Positions 26,670 to 40,046 of a stretch of DNA of 64,000 nt are shown here, in pieces. Made by a program: the position numbers and the translations under genes. The notes beneath the pieces are model-generated. The model was not told where the DNA came from. It did no database searches and saw nothing but the letters and a program-made list of their open reading frames with translations. Source of the stretch: Diadema setosum (taxonomy: Eukaryota; Echinodermata; Echinoidea; Diadematoida; Diadematidae); the NCBI GenBank assembly GCA_033980235.1, contig CM067069.1, positions 33,281,041 to 33,345,040 on the forward strand, in the 5' to 3' direction. The stretch's first letter is position 1. The number at the start of each line of letters is the position of its first letter.

Positions 26670-27913
26670 CAGTTGACAACCTCTTCAATTCTGTGACTTT
26701 TATCTAGCCTGGAATCTCCCCCAGACCTCTGCGTTCAGTTTGTGTCGCATTTATGCTTGTTGGGGTTTTTTTTTTCTTCTCTCTCATGATCCCAAAGCCT
26801 AGTGAATCTGGACTCTATCTCTTCCATCTCAGAAGAGAACACAGTGGATTTTCTTTTATGGTACCCAGCAGTGCTCCAAACTTTGGTATTAAGTTGCAGA
26901 GTCCTTCTCAGTCAGTAAAGATGTTTTCACAGGGCTTCTAGCATGTGTCTCTTTTAATCAGAACCACAGTAATTGAAAGCAAAAATATCCCCAACTTGGC
27001 TGCTCAGATCAGAGAACACCGTGTCCTTTCTGAGGTTATAGTATATACACAGCAGTCGTAAATTTCAAGCTTTTTGGTCACATTTGTAAATCTACAAGTG
27101 GTACTCTGTAATGTGAAGTCTTTCTCTTTCTTTTTTTTTCCTTTGGGAATGAAACCCAAATATTAACCAATACCTGTAGCAGTTAGCATAAATATGATGT
27201 CATATTCATGATATAGTGCACTATCCATGAATACATTTTGCATGATGTTGTAGTATGGCACATTTTACTTAATCAGCATCTCGTCTTCAAACATAACAGT
27301 GTTTTGTGTGAGCAAATGATTCTGTGTAGGACAGTAAGTGAACAGGATTTAAAATTTAACATTTTTGTGTGTCGTTCAATTTGCAAATAGCACCTGTCTC
27401 ACAGTACATACAATATACAGTAAGTTGCAAATTGATTGATTGAGGGGTTCATGAATTAATGGCTTATCCTTTTGCTGCAAAGCAGAAGAATCGATCTCTG
27501 CAAAGCCCATGAAGTTGATGGAATCTTGATTGATTTGATTTGATTTGATTTCTGAATTTCTTGTTCATACATAAATGAAATACGATGTCAATTGAACAAA
27601 CTAATTGAGAACAGTATAATTTGAATCTGAAAGTTAAAAACAGATAAATGATTAATTCAAATATCCAACATTTTTTCTAACACAATACAAAATGAAAACA
27701 AACAGGCATTATTTTTTTGCATATATTTAGATGCAAACATAGGATCCCCTGCATCTGTCGTTCAAAGACAAATTAAGCATGTCCTGATGAAACAGAAATA
27801 CAGGAGACCGTCATCATAAGCAAACGCTTCACAAGGACAATGGCCTCAGAAATGAATCTCCTCAGGTGGCAATAGAACCCACAGAAGTCACATCATAATT
27901 CTTAAGAGTGTAG

Positions 27914-27930
27914 TGCTCCCCCTAGTGGCT
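27914..27930 (-). promoter_or_regulatory. CTCF-like motif
   Basis: CTCCCCCTAGTGGC; its reverse complement GCCACTAGGGGGAG matches the CTCF core except at one position near the end. Sequence match only. Confidence 0.3.
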
Positions 27931-28343
27931 AAAAGCAGACAGGACATTCTCCCACACTGTGCTTCATTTTACTTGTCAATGCAAATCCATTTGAAGACGA
28001 CAAATAGATGCTGAGAACACAAAAAATATCAAGAGACAAATTGATTTATTAAAAAACAAAACAAAACAAAGAAAGGGAATAGCAGTAGGTTCAGGACACT
28101 AAATTGCATATTAGAGCTTGAGGTATTTTTTTTTATTATTATTTTTCAATGAGTTTAGGAATGTCATGTATTTGGAGGCATTAGTGGTTAGATATTGAAC
28201 TTCAGTGTTCAATTCTTGTCAAGCCGTGCATTCCCGAGTTCAAGGAATCATCTACAATGCTCTCAGGACAAAATGCCAACATGAGCCCATGACTGGCAGT
28301 GGAGCTTTCTAGCTTTGCTTGGAAAAGAAAGGATAGTGACCTT

Positions 28344-28436
28344 CTAACCCATTGAGGACGAGTCCCGAGTATACTCGGGCAAGTGTCTATAGCAAATCTG
28401 TGTTGTAGCAAAATCAAGCCATCCTCAACGGATTAA
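28344..28436 (+). mobile_element. TTAA-flanked short MITE, copy 6
   Basis: CTAACCCATTGAGGACGAGT at the left, core GAGTATACTCGGGCAAGTGT, and CATCCTCAACGGATTAA at the right. This is among the best-preserved copies. Confidence 0.75.
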
Positions 28437-28642
28437 GTTTTTCCTATCAGCGTTGTAGATGCACACTCACGGTACTTCCAAATTACTTACATTTCTTTTG
28501 TTTGCTACTCCATTCCACCCAACACCATGTATAAGCTGTTATCTTCGGGTACAGATATTTTCACAAGTGAAGAGATCACAGACATCTTCTTGAGATGTTG
28601 TTTTTCGCAAATGGACACTGATGGTATAACATATTAGTGCAC

Positions 28643-28757
28643 TATTACCCTAGTGCATGGCGATATTTTCTTGTGTTGTTAAATTTGGGGTCCAACATTG
28701 ATTCGTGAAATTCCCGAAAATTAAACCCTTGCAAAAATAACAGCTTATACAGTGTAT
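28643..28757. repeat. Remnant of a TTCGCG-type MITE
   Basis: Retains ATTCGTGAAATTCCCGAAAA, TAAACCCTTGCAAAA and CTTATACAGTGTA, matching the right part of 9175-9411. It is truncated and CpG-depleted. Confidence 0.5.
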
Positions 28758-30043
28758 GTAGGTCAATGAATCCATATTTCTTTCTCCCCGATGCCGCTTC
28801 CCCCCCCCCCCCCACACACACACACATTGTGTCTGCCTTTCTTAGTTTCTCTTGCAGTTTGCTGTGAGGAGAAATGTCACATTCAGTATGTACGCAAAGT
28901 ACATCATCACAATTTTGTCTCCAGATGTTTACAAATGCATGTAGAGTGATTTATAGTGTTATATGCTTTCAACAAGCCACATGTTACATCTCTTACTTCA
29001 TCAGACTGTCAGCAGTTAGAGGCGAGAGTAAAGTAGGTCAGTGTATGTATATCTCTTCTTAGTCGTGGGCATTTGGGGGGGGGGGGGGGAGAGAGAGTAT
29101 GCCGAAACAGAAGAGAAGCTATTGGTCACTGTCAGCTAGGATATTTATTTTCTGATTTATTTTATAAGTAGCAGCGAGTGGGTCTTTGCCCTTGTATGAT
29201 AGCTGCGAGGAGGTGGGAAAAAGTTGTTTGTGCTCTAATCAACTGTGTGGGCCGTTTCTATACATCGTTGTTTTCTTGATGTTCAGAACGTGTTTTCAAC
29301 CTCAAAATCAATTAGAAACCTTGTAGTTGTCTTTTCTCAAACATGCACACTTCAATCGATGCATGCACACTTCATTTATGGCTTTCTTTCTCTTTCTTTC
29401 TTCTTTTTATTTTCAAGCAAAGTGAAGAAAAGGGTTGACATGGAAGGTTAACACTAAACAGGAAATCTGATAAGAGATAAACAGACAGTCAGACAGACAG
29501 ACAGACACATAATTACGGAGAGGAGCAGAGACATGATGATGCTAAAAGTAGAAGAAACCAAACAAAGAGACAAGCAGACATTTAGAGACATTCAGAGACA
29601 CAAATAGACACTGAGAGACATTGATAGACACAAACATACATTGGGGAGGAGAGGACACTACACTCATCTCAACGGCAGTTGTTGGTGTTCTCCTTCTCTT
29701 ACTTTTTTTTAATTCTTTCTTCTTTTTCTTATACCATTTTCTTGGGGCCAGGATCGCATCTCCCCTCAGTCTCAAGGTCCTCCGGTAGTCTCCCCTCTAC
29801 CGCTATTAATCATCCTCCCTCTGCCTATCCGTCAGCACGCTAAAACCTGCTTGTTTAGTCACCGCATCAGTAGTGACAGCCATCTTACAGAGAGGTTATT
29901 ACTCCTGCAGTGGAAGAGGAGTGAGGTTACCGTTCTTTCTCCATCCCTATCTACCCCCCTCTCGTCTCTCTCCCTATATTTCTCTCTCTCTCCCCCTTTA
30001 TCTCTGCCTCTATCTCTCCATCTCTCTCTTTCTATCTATATCT

Positions 30044-30321
30044 GCTTATGCAGGTCCAATCCTCTGGAACTCCCTTCCTCAGCTACTCCTATCCCAAGAA
30101 AACTCTGAACTGTTCAAAAAACTATTGAAAACTCACTTATTTCGGTTAGCTTACAATGTTCAGTAATTTTTCCAGAAGTATATTAGAATTATACCATTAT
30201 GATACGTGGTTTGCCACTTTTCAGTTGTAATTTTGTTTCATTATGTATGTATGTATGTAAAGCGCTTTGAGAACCTATTTTGTGTTGAATTGCGCTATAT
30301 AAGAACATTATGTTATTATTA

Positions 30322-30355
<34 letters not shown>
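30044..30355 (+). mobile_element. 5'-truncated L2/CR1-like non-LTR retrotransposon, 3' end
   Basis: The open frame reads AGPILWNSLPQLLLSQENSE, LFKKLLKTHLF and RLAYNVQ, then a stop at about 30164. This is the conserved C-terminal end of reverse transcriptase in L2/CR1-clade elements (GP.LWNSLP ... FK..LKTHLF). The following UTR holds GTAAAGCGCTTTGAGAAC and GCGCTATATAAGAAC and ends in (ATT)n, the typical L2 3' tail. Upstream of 30044 the sequence is a TCTC tract, so the copy is dead. Confidence 0.8.
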
Positions 30356-30750
30356 CTCTTTCTCTATCTCTATCTCTCTCTATCTCTATATCTACCTCCC
30401 TCTCTATCTCTCTGTCTATCTCTCTTTCTATCTCTCTCTCCCTCTCTCTCCCTCTCTATCTCTATTATCACACTATATCTCTATGTTATACACTCTCTCC
30501 CTATATCACTCTCCATCTCGATATCACTCTCTATCTCTCTGTCCATCTCTCTCTCGATCTCTCCCTCTCTCCCTATCTCTCCCTCTCTCCCTATCTCTCC
30601 ATCTACCTCCCTCTACCTCCCTCTACCTCCTTCTCTACCTCCACATCACTTTTTATCTCTCTGTCTATCTCTATATCTAACTCCTTTATCTCTCTCTCCT
30701 CTATCTCTAATTATCTCTTTCTCTTTTTCTTGCACTATTTTTCTCTCTCT
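30312..30750. repeat. (ATT)n then TCTC/TATC-rich tract
   Basis: The ATT tail of the L2-like element runs to 30355 and passes into ~390 bp of CTCTAT/CTCC repeats. Long open frames here are an artefact of the simple sequence. Confidence 0.9.
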
Positions 30751-31735
30751 GTAGTAGATACCTTCTGCCCTGTGTTATCATTTATCCAGAAAACTAGCTA
30801 TCTTTTTATATTCATCAACACATCTCCCTGTCTACCTCCCCATGCATTCATCTCTTCTCTTTTCTTTCTTTCTTTTCAACACCTTATCCTCTTCTTCATT
30901 ATTCTTCCCCCTTTTTTTCCTTATTCTTTCTCATCCTTTAGAGATTTTTTTTGTTCTTTTCCAAGTTCAGTATCTTCTTTGTTGTTGGTTATTTTGAGTT
31001 GGACTCTCCCTGCAGCTGGGGAGGCAGTTACATGGAGAAAATGCAAGTCGTATATTGACATTTAGGTGAAAAATAGCAGCATTTTGGATCCAAATAGAGG
31101 TATATTGATTGCATTCAACCTTCAGTAGTATGGACACAGTGAGGTATAAGGAAGATTTTTTTTTTAACGTTTTAATTTGGGAGTGGGCGTTAGGAGAGGA
31201 AAGATATATGTTTGCGAGAGAAATTTTTGCTTTACATATCGTGCATGTTTTTGTCATGTCCGTGCAAATTGATAGGTCTCCCATGTTGTGACATGGCAGA
31301 GAAAAGACTTGGAACATCCCAGGTCGTTATGCATGACGGATTGATTCGATTGTATTTCTTCAGCTGTTTTGAATTGCATTCAAGAGAAATAAACAATGAC
31401 TGAATTAAAATCGATTCAAGCAGGCAGATTTGCTGCAGAGATCTGACACTCACTGCGTCTTCACATGTCCTGTAAAAGCAGGAAGAAATAACATCTTTAA
31501 AGTGGGCTGGATTTTCACTTTTTCAAAGCTGCATCACGAGTTTTGTTTTGTTTTTTTCTGTGCATGTCACATGACTATGAATACTGAAACCCCAAATTAG
31601 GCATGGGTATTATAGTTAGACGTGGATTAATGTGGTTGGGTTTTGTTTTGTTTTGTTTTTGTTTTTTTTAGAATTTGCCGGATTTCACTTCTTGTTTCTA
31701 GAATATGGGAAAGATGGCAATAACTTTTATTCACC

Positions 31736-31935
31736 ACTATTATGATTTAATATTTATTGTTATTGTTGTTGTTATTGTATGATCATTATTTCTGTAATTA
31801 CTGTTATTATTATCATTATTATTTTTTGTTATCATTGTTATTACTATTATTATCATTATTTTCATTATTATTATCAGTGTTGTTATCATCATCATCATCA
31901 TCATCATTGTCATTATTATTACCTTATTATTCACG
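31736..31935. repeat. ATT/ATC-rich simple repeat
   Basis: Imperfect TTATTA/TCATCA trinucleotide tract directly upstream of the SINE. Confidence 0.9.
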
Positions 31936-31944
31936 TTATTCAAG

Positions 31945-32175
31945 GAACCTTAGAGTAGTGTTGCTGATTAGACTGTGTAGTCATAAATAGGAGTCAAGGG
32001 GTTCAAGTTCCACCTGCTGCATAATGCCCTTTGGATATATGCACGGTCCACTGTGTCTCTCGCGACTCAGAAATGGGAACTCAGCAATGTTGGGGTGATA
32101 ATAATTGTGGCAAGGCCTTTTGGAAGAGCATTGCTACCACTACAGAAACCACCCTGGGTGCAGTAGATGACCTAG
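31945..32175 (+). mobile_element. tRNA-derived SINE
   Basis: A tRNA-like head has the pol III B-box-like GGTTCAAGTTC at 32000-32010 and is preceded by a weak A-box region. The body reads CCACCTGCTGCATAATGCCC, TCAGCAATGTTGGGGTGATA, GCAAGGCCTTTTGGAAGAGC and ACCACCCTGGGTGCAGTAGA. This body is of a type I associate with sea-urchin-like SINEs, from memory and not from a search. Confidence 0.65.
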
Positions 32176-34127
32176 TCATTACCCTATAAATGTATCAATT
32201 CATGTACCATTTTCCTTTCTTTCATAATCATTTGCCATACAAAGTGTGCATTTCCATCATGGTCTGCAGAGGCATGAAGTGGTCTAAAATTTGATTATAA
32301 TGAAATTGTGAAAATTATTATTTAGATCTCATTGTGTTGATTTGATTCACTGTCAAGTGAGGATGATTTTAATTTCAAATTCCGATTTGACTTTAATCTT
32401 TAGTTTAGCAAGTTAAAATGAAATTCAGAACATAGGAGTCTACAGAGTTTTGAATTAATGACCGCATTAGACTGTAGCATAAAAAATGAAAAATACAAAG
32501 AGTATGCTTTAGATATTGAAAAACGTTTACACTGACAAAAAAAAGCCCTGTAGAGATTGCCTTGAGAAGCAAGTAAAAGGCTTTTTTTTTTGTATTAGTA
32601 TGCTGTTTGATAAGAATCAACCTTTGCTGCATTTAAACTTTCAGTAATGCAAGGGTGCAAAAGCCTTTTTCCAGAAACATCATATCGAAGGCATCAGCTT
32701 TTCTCCAAACAACATTTGATAATGAAAATGGCAAAATTCCGAGTAGAAACAGACATTCCTTTTCCCAAGACAATTTGAAAAGTGTATGATATGAGATTTC
32801 ATGCACATGTTGTACACTTTGTTTTCATGCTGACAATCACATTAAATAGCTTTGTGTCCTGTGATTTGTCTGTGCAAGCTTTGTTTGGAAAAGAGGGGTG
32901 AGGGGAATCCATGTGAAATCCTGGGTTGCCTGAATACTAATGAATTTCTGGGAATAGGGAGCGCTGCTTGCCGATGCCCTTTTCAGTACGTTGGCACTGC
33001 TGGTACTCTCTGGAAAGTGCAGGGAAATGGTAGGGAGAATTGCGCGCTCGTGTGCATCACCAACCGAAAATGGCCATCACTTTGTGCCGCAGAATACGCC
33101 ATCGTTTAACCCACTAATAGTCGTCCAGGACAAAATTGTGCCCTCTGAGAACATGCAGGAAAAAAGAAATAATGTCTGATGGAGAATCGTGATGGAGATA
33201 TCTGCATCTTAAATGCTCCGTCCATTCCTGTTGAAAGAGGAGAGGCCATATTTAAATCTTTCGTATCCGAGAAATTTTTCAGTATGCAGTCCATCAGAAA
33301 ATTTGCTTAATGTTGTCCATCCGACTGCAGGTATTCCTGGTAGCAGAATTTTGTTCTAAAGACTTTGCCAAGAAGGCATGTCCTCATTGCTGTCAGTTTA
33401 TTGAATCAGCGATTCTGCAAGTGGAATATGGGCAAATTTGTGTGCATGACGGTGTTCCTTAATAAGTCCCATTTTGTTGTCTTGGACAGATGTGGCGACA
33501 TGGTGCAGTTTCGAGGAAAAAATGACATCGTATTTAGACACATTGTGTCTGCCTATGAGAAGTAAAGTGTTTCAGCCCGAGGGTGGTTTTGCATCGTCAT
33601 TCCTATGAATCAGAGATATATTCCTGCTGCACTGGGTCAATTCTAACTATCAACAGATGATCAGTTATCAGTAGTGAACGTAACAGAGAATGTTTGAATC
33701 ACACCAGATCAAGGAAATGCATTACTGTTGAGATTTACTCTAAAAAGGGAAAGATATCCTGTATCGTAATTGATCAAAGAAAACAGGGGTGGGCAAATCA
33801 AGCATTAAAATGCCTCCACGCAGTCCAGATTTTTCTGCATTTTATAACTCTGCTTAACCATTATGGCGAACAGCCAAAAAGTGTACACGCTGAATATTTC
33901 ACAAGGTTTTTATTTTTGTGAATTTCATGAGTCAGTTGCTATTCACAGATTTAAAGAACACATGAAAACATTAACTCTGATCATGACATGAATGTGACAT
34001 GCATGCATACATTTCTTTGTTCAGACTGTACTCAACAATCACAAATAAAACCACTCATGAAATTGACAGGAAGTCCTGATTCAACGGAAAAAAAGAAAGA
34101 GACTTGGTGAATATATGGCATATACGG

Positions 34128-34331
34128 TACTGTAAATTACAATATTTTTCACGGCATGAAATTTTTCATTAATTGGAGCCAACAGCCTTTTTCATGGCAT
34201 GAAATTTTCGCGAGTTGCCTCTAGCATTTAATGTGTATAATGTTGATAAGGACTTTCACATGCATTTTAATTTCGCGAATCTTGGCTTTCGCGGAATTAA
34301 AATCCATGCGAACATTCCTCGTTTTACAGTA
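34128..34331 (+). mobile_element. TTCGCG-rich MITE, TACTGTAAA ends
   Basis: 204 bp from TACTGTAAA to TTTACAGTA. It contains GGCATGAAATTTT twice, TTTTCGCGAG and AATTTCGCGAATCTTGG. It is clearly the same family as 58812-59037, in opposite orientation. Confidence 0.75.
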
Positions 34332-34860
34332 TATCTGCAAACTTCAGCAGATATTCACAGATATGTTTAAGTTAAGTAGAATAGGATCAATTAAGTAGAT
34401 TTTTTTTTGGGGGGTGTCTATGTGGTAGTCATGTTTGATAGTTTACAGTTGTTTTAAAAAAAAAAATCTGGTTGAAAATTAGTTGCATCCTTTTCTTTTC
34501 CAGTACTATTGAGCATGTCAGTCCAGAGAGCTTATGACATATTCGGTTGGCTTTACAGTTCAACCAGTCAGCTCAGTTCACTTGACCTAGCCATGTAATT
34601 TCTGCGGTGGTGTCTTATCGATCACATCAAATGTCGTATACTTCCACGACAAAGGCTTTAGTACCGCGAATAGGTGGTAAACATAATGAAAAGGCTATAC
34701 ACAGTGCAGTTTGCGTACATATGCAAGGGGAGTCGTTTTATTGTTGCCATGTGTGTGTGTATGTGTGTGTGTGTTGTTGTTTTTGCTTTGGTGTTGTTTT
34801 TTGCCACGTTTATTGTACATCTCACATGCCACCCCTGGACCTCTCCCCCAAATCATATTT

Positions 34861-35160
34861 CCAGGCTTTCATGTCCAGAATTTGGCATAGTCTCCCTCAA
34901 TGAATACCGGGTTGTAATCACCCCCCTCCGGTTATGGCAGCTGAAATGAAACGGACGTAATCTGGATCTAGTGTCAAGTGCGTCATTAACTCGAACCCCG
35001 GCCTGTAAACAAGCGTCGTCCCCTTTCTCATATCGCCATGGCATCCATTGATTTTCCTCGCCGCGTTCCGAGCGCGCAGGAATCCCTCCAGATGCCGGGC
35101 GGTGTTTCGCTCTTGCCAACGACACATCGCGCCGTTTCCATCGCCTCTCTTTGTTTTCCC
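34861..35160. promoter_or_regulatory. High-complexity CpG-rich island, candidate cis-regulatory module
   Basis: About 300 bp with many CpGs. Motif-like strings include TGTAAACAA (forkhead) and CTTTGTT (Sox). Open frames on both strands look incidental. Confidence 0.3.
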
Positions 35161-38119
35161 TTAGTGCAGTGCTCCACTTACATCAGTCTTCTCGATGGAT
35201 AGAGTTGAATGTGAGCAGACATCTGATGGTGATGTTGTTTTGCCATCAGGGAGGAAGAGATGGAAAGAATTGGGGGGGGGAGGATGAAGTGGCACATTCA
35301 AATGGTAGAACAATTTTTCTGGATCCCTCGGAAAAAGTTGACATACTCGGCTTTGCTCTTCTTGTGACGTCAACTAAACACCACTGCAGGATGAAAATTT
35401 GTCACCTTTTCCTGAAGGGGACACCTGTTCGTTATTCTCTTCTTGAGATTTTGTTATATTCATCCAGCTCCCTGCCATCTTTTTCCCCTCTACAAAGTGT
35501 ATTTTGAAATATTGCACTTCCCCATGATATTTAGCATTTAGCATGTTCAATATGTCTTTGTCATGAAAACCAACGGTAAGTATGGAATCCTCAGTTCTCT
35601 CTCTTTTTTTCTCCTCCATTTCCATTTGCATAAGGTGAATTTTGCAAGTTGCATATTTTGATAACTTTAATGAATAGCAGAGATGGCTAGCAGATGAAAA
35701 TGTTTTTGCATGTTGTCCTTGGAAAGTGCCACACCATGTAGACAGACTTAAGGCCACCCAAAGGTTCAGAAGTAGTTCCACCTCTTGTTAGTTTTCAGGT
35801 GATTTTGCATTTTTCTTAACACGTATCGATGATGTAAGAGACTCAGACGTTTTGAATGTTAGGGCCAAATCATATAAGATGAGAATAATCTACCTGTAAA
35901 AGTCACATGTTATAATGGCATCTACTAAAGGTAGCAACCGCTAAAATCCTTCCTGAAGATTTTTAATTGTTGCCTTGATGGTTGTTGCTTTTTGAAGTTC
36001 TTATTTTTGCACTGGTTTGTCTTTTTGCTCTGCGGCCCCAGGTGGCTGTGCTTCATTGATGTTCATTTTATGCAATAGGCAAGAGCATTTTAATGATCCA
36101 AATGCTATGTCCTCACTATCGTTTATACCCTTAAAATGTGCTCACATCAAACAAGACAAATCTTTCTTCATTAGCACTGTATGAGGTCCTTGGGGAGCAG
36201 AAGAGCAATTCCTGTTTAATATTCTTTCGACAACTGTTATAACAACCAAACGGCTTCATACCTTTGCAAAGACAATCAGACAGATGTGGATCCCCCCCCC
36301 CCAGCCATATAATGGGGGCACCTACTTGTGTAGCCAATGAAATTACTGATAAAAACAAGCAACATAACATTAAGATATTAAAAGTGGTGCATAATTCTTT
36401 TAAGTGTTGTTGCAGTTGCTAGCAGTCAAGTATAACTACTACTACTGACAGAAATATGAACAGAATTTGCAGGGACTTGTGATGCAAAAGAATTATAAAA
36501 ATGAAAATGAAAATGAAATGTAGTGTGATCGTAATATGAAAGATGACACAAAAGATCTTTTTTATGATCGAGACATGGCATAACACATGGGGGGGGGATG
36601 GATGTTGTCTACATTGCATTCTGATGGTGAGCAACTCCGGAAGTGGAAGCTTTCCGCAATTAGCCCACGAGGCATCTTTCTTTCTCGGAGACGAACATTA
36701 GGGATGCTTGTTCACACGTGTGTTCGCATACGTCCAAGTCATCGCTCGAACAGCGGGTCATCTCTTGAAAGAGCCATTTATTACTCCTTGCCGCTCCTTT
36801 CCTGATGATCCTCTCCTCTCCCTCGCTTCTGGAAGCATGTCTCTGCTGTGACACCAGCGAAATACCTCCCAAAATTTCCAGGAAATATGAGACAGGGCTG
36901 TCAGTGTGAATCAGGTGGGCGTGTGACTGAGCCATGGGAGTAACGAGGCATACCAGTTACTTGATGCAGGGATGCACTCAGTGTGTCTTAGCAACAAACA
37001 TCGAGCCCTCTTCCCTTCCCACCCTCCCCCCCCCCTCTTGCTCAATCACAAAGTTGCTGTTAGTAGGACTAGCAGTATGATTATGCCAATTACATCCTAG
37101 CTCTGGCTGATTTTCCTGGTAGGTGGCTTCTCACTGTGGGGATCCTTCATTCCTTGGACAGACATCTCGGTTCATGTGAAGTTCTTCCTTCTTATTCTTT
37201 GAAATGTCAATATCTAGAACCCACTGCAGTGGTGTCTGAATGGGCTTTGTGCATGAGGCGTGTCTAGGAATACCCAGTGTGTCCCAGTGTAGGCTGGAAA
37301 AGATAACCATCTGGCAGAAATGTGCTTCAGCCTGTTAGGAGTATCAAGATGTAAACTACTCATTCCTCAGAATTTACGACAAATTGCATGTCCTAATGAT
37401 ACTAAAGTCAAATCAGCTTTTAAAGGGCATCTTTCTACATATAATTCTAAACATGAAAATCAGTAACACTGCAGCTGCGATTATCGTTTGATTGGTTATA
37501 GAATACTCTTTCCGTTTCTTCAGCACTTACAGCTACATAATCACTATGTCTTATTCCCTTTAAGAGATATTATTATCATCATTATTGCTTTTTTTTTTTC
37601 ACCACCACTGTCACCTTTTCATAGGGAGACAGCCTTAATTCCCAGCATTACAAGAAGTTCCAAGAAGTCACATTTCAAAGACAACTTTGAATGTGACAGA
37701 CCGTTTCTACATTGTACTATTAAAAGAAAGGAATTTCAGTTGTTGTACTGATGCTTGTCAATAACTTTGTTGGGTATCTCCACTGCTAATAGCATGACAT
37801 GAATGAAGTAATTATTACATATCAAATATATTTTTTGTTGTTAGATGTGGGGGAGGGGCTTGAATGGCCATTCGACAGTATGAGAATATTGTTACCATGG
37901 TCTGTAAGGGAGCCCCACCCATCATATGTGTGGGTATGTACCATGGTTAAAAAAAAAAAGAAAAAGAAAAGAGGTATCCTGGCTCGTAGTGAGCTACACA
38001 GTGTAGGTGGGGCTCAGCATGTAGCAATACTTCCGAGTCTATTACCTAGTAAGAATAACTCATCCTTCATATTGGGTACTGCGCACTGATGCACTTGGAA
38101 CTAACGACTCGCTCACAAA

Positions 38120-38173
38120 CGCACACACACACACACACACGCATACACACACACACACCTACACACACCTACA
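38120..38173. repeat. (CA)n microsatellite
   Basis: CA units with GCATA and CCTA interruptions. Confidence 0.9.
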
Positions 38174-38394
38174 CTTTGCATTCCCAATCATGCTTGTCGC
38201 TTCTTGGTACTGCGAAACCCTAAATGATGCAGTTCTCTCTGCATGGGGGAGTTATCTTCCATCTTCAGGGATAAGAAGGTAAGATGAAGACTTCTTTATG
38301 AATCTCTAGATGGAGTCGGGGGGGGGGGGGGGGGGGAGGAGGAGGAGGGGTTGCTGAATAGACAAGACAACTTAAACGAGCTTCACTTTTTCTT

Positions 38395-38920
38395 TCAAAT
38401 ATGTCATGCGGGATCCTCTGTAGCACACATGGTCCGAGAAAGCGGCACCCGCCAGAGTTTTCTGATCGTCATCATCCCACGTGTTTCTTTATATCAGGCC
38501 GAGCAAAAGGCATCCGCATGTCATTGTGTGCGCGGTGCTTTATATTCTGATTATCATCGATCATCCACCTCTTCATCTGTGACCGTGGCAACGAGCACAT
38601 TGTCCTCGCCTGTGGTCACTCTCATCGACGCATCTCGACTGCAGGGAGGAGAGGGGAGGAAAAAAATTTTACATTGCACATCCATCAAGAAAAAAAAAAA
38701 ACCCGCAGCAGACGTCACGTCATCTGTTACCGTGGGAAACGCATCCGCAGAGGCAAATCGCATGGAAGGGTTGCAAGCTGGGGAAAACTAGCGACAGAGC
38801 AAAAACTTGCAATTATCGGAGATAGGTGTCTCTCTCTTTTTTCTCCCGCTGCCCCTTGTCGTGTATCCAAAGTGGCAAGCGACGTGGTCAATTCTATTCA
38901 GACTGCCTCATGCTGCCGTG
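38395..38920. promoter_or_regulatory. High-complexity island with X-boxes and an E-box, candidate cis-regulatory module
   Basis: Contains CCACGTGT (E-box, ~38478), one perfect and one near-perfect RFX X-box, and GACGTCACGTCATC. It lies between a G19 and a C23 run and about 7 kb upstream of the RGS start. Confidence 0.35.
38579..38592. promoter_or_regulatory. RFX X-box
   Basis: GTGACCGTGGCAAC is a full match to the X-box consensus. A second near-match (GTTACCGTGGGAAA) lies about 147 bp downstream at 38726-38739. Confidence 0.4.
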
Positions 38921-38981
38921 GATAACAGCATATACATCTCTGCGGCTTTCTTGGTAACTTGTTGCTCGGTATTCTCTACCT

Positions 38982-39004
38982 CCCCCCCCCCCCCCCCCCC
39001 CCCC
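38982..39004. repeat. Poly(C) tract, C23
   Basis: The longest homopolymer of C/G in the window. A G19 run lies 650 bp upstream (38318-38336). Confidence 0.9.
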
Positions 39005-40046
39005 GGACATCTGTTTAGCCTTCTGATCCCGAGACTCTGATTGGCAGAAAGCGTCGTGTCTATCGATGGGGTTGAGTCACCTGATATGAGGTGAGCCGTG
39101 TTCTCTCCGAGCTGGAATTACCATTGTGTCGCTTTAGAGACGAAACTGCTGAGGACTGAGCATCAACGGGAGGACAGATCTTAAGGGGAGACCAAACTCT
39201 CAGAAACGTGGTGTCACAGAAGAATTGTCCAGCATGATATAAGAGTTTCTTTTCTCTTGTTTATTTCCTTCAAGTTTCCTTTCCTGGCATATTTTTTTTT
39301 TTATTATTTCTGAGGGATCAACTGCAGAGGAGAAAAGTCTGAACAGTATACTCAAAGACTGTTGATAACAGGAGCGCCTACTACAGAGTGGACTTAGCAT
39401 TAAAATTCTCTGTAATCATCATTTCAGCTCAATGATCGCATTGGTGGATATGCATTTTGTTTTGCCAAGGTAGGACCAGTACTTTCGAGCTTGTGTAGCA
39501 GTGATTACATTGTTTTGTTGTGTTTTTTTACAGTGTGTAAGGGTTTTTTGTTTTTTTTATTTTGCTTTAGGTATATATGTAAATATCCTGTTGTTGTTGT
39601 GTGTGTGTGTCCATTTTTTATGCAGTTATGATTGTGTATGTACATGTTTGTTTGTTTTTTGCTCAAGTATTAGACCAATGTAAAACAATAATTTGATTTC
39701 ATGTATATACATCTATATCTTTCTAATTCACTGGGAATATGCTATTTGCTGTTCCATCTTCCTGAAATTTAACTTTTATTTTAATTGTTAATGTAGACCA
39801 AATAACAGCAAGAAATCAATGTGATCATTAACTTTCTTTTGTTTTTAATTCCTGTCAGTGGATTTTAGCTGCGTTAAGCTCTTCATCATAGTTCTTTTTA
39901 CTTTATAAAGATTTTTTTTTTCCTATGATGCAAGTAACTAAACATTAAAAGGAACCAAGAGAATTCAATTCCAGCTTACTGTGATGTATGTGCAACACTC
40001 CTTTGGTCATTCAAATTCTTGAAATTCTTCCGTCGAGAGGTTTCTG

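Larger units (their letters stand above)
22172..28343. other. No gene seen; purine-rich DNA and candidate regulatory islands
   Basis: 22600-23800 and 26050-26570 are GA-rich on the + strand. Islands lie at 23755-24300, 25005-25250 and 25800-26010. The open frame across 25741-26022 has no recognisable domain. Confidence 0.55.
32176..40046. other. No gene seen; unique DNA with several complex islands
   Basis: Islands at 34861-35160, 36590-36930 and 38395-38920 alternate with AT-rich DNA. The 135-codon minus-strand frame at 35374-35781 is the longest not explained by simple repeats, but it shows no motif, splice context or codon bias. Confidence 0.5.

Noticed and set aside
30310..31065. Longest open frame in the window (251 codons, + strand)
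   Set aside because: It runs through (ATT)n and TCTC simple repeats, giving Ser/Leu-rich protein in every forward frame. This is composition, not coding.
35374..35781. 135-codon open frame on the - strand with a hydrophobic start
   Set aside because: No domain, no supporting splice sites and no codon bias. The sequence is AT-rich and looks like chance.
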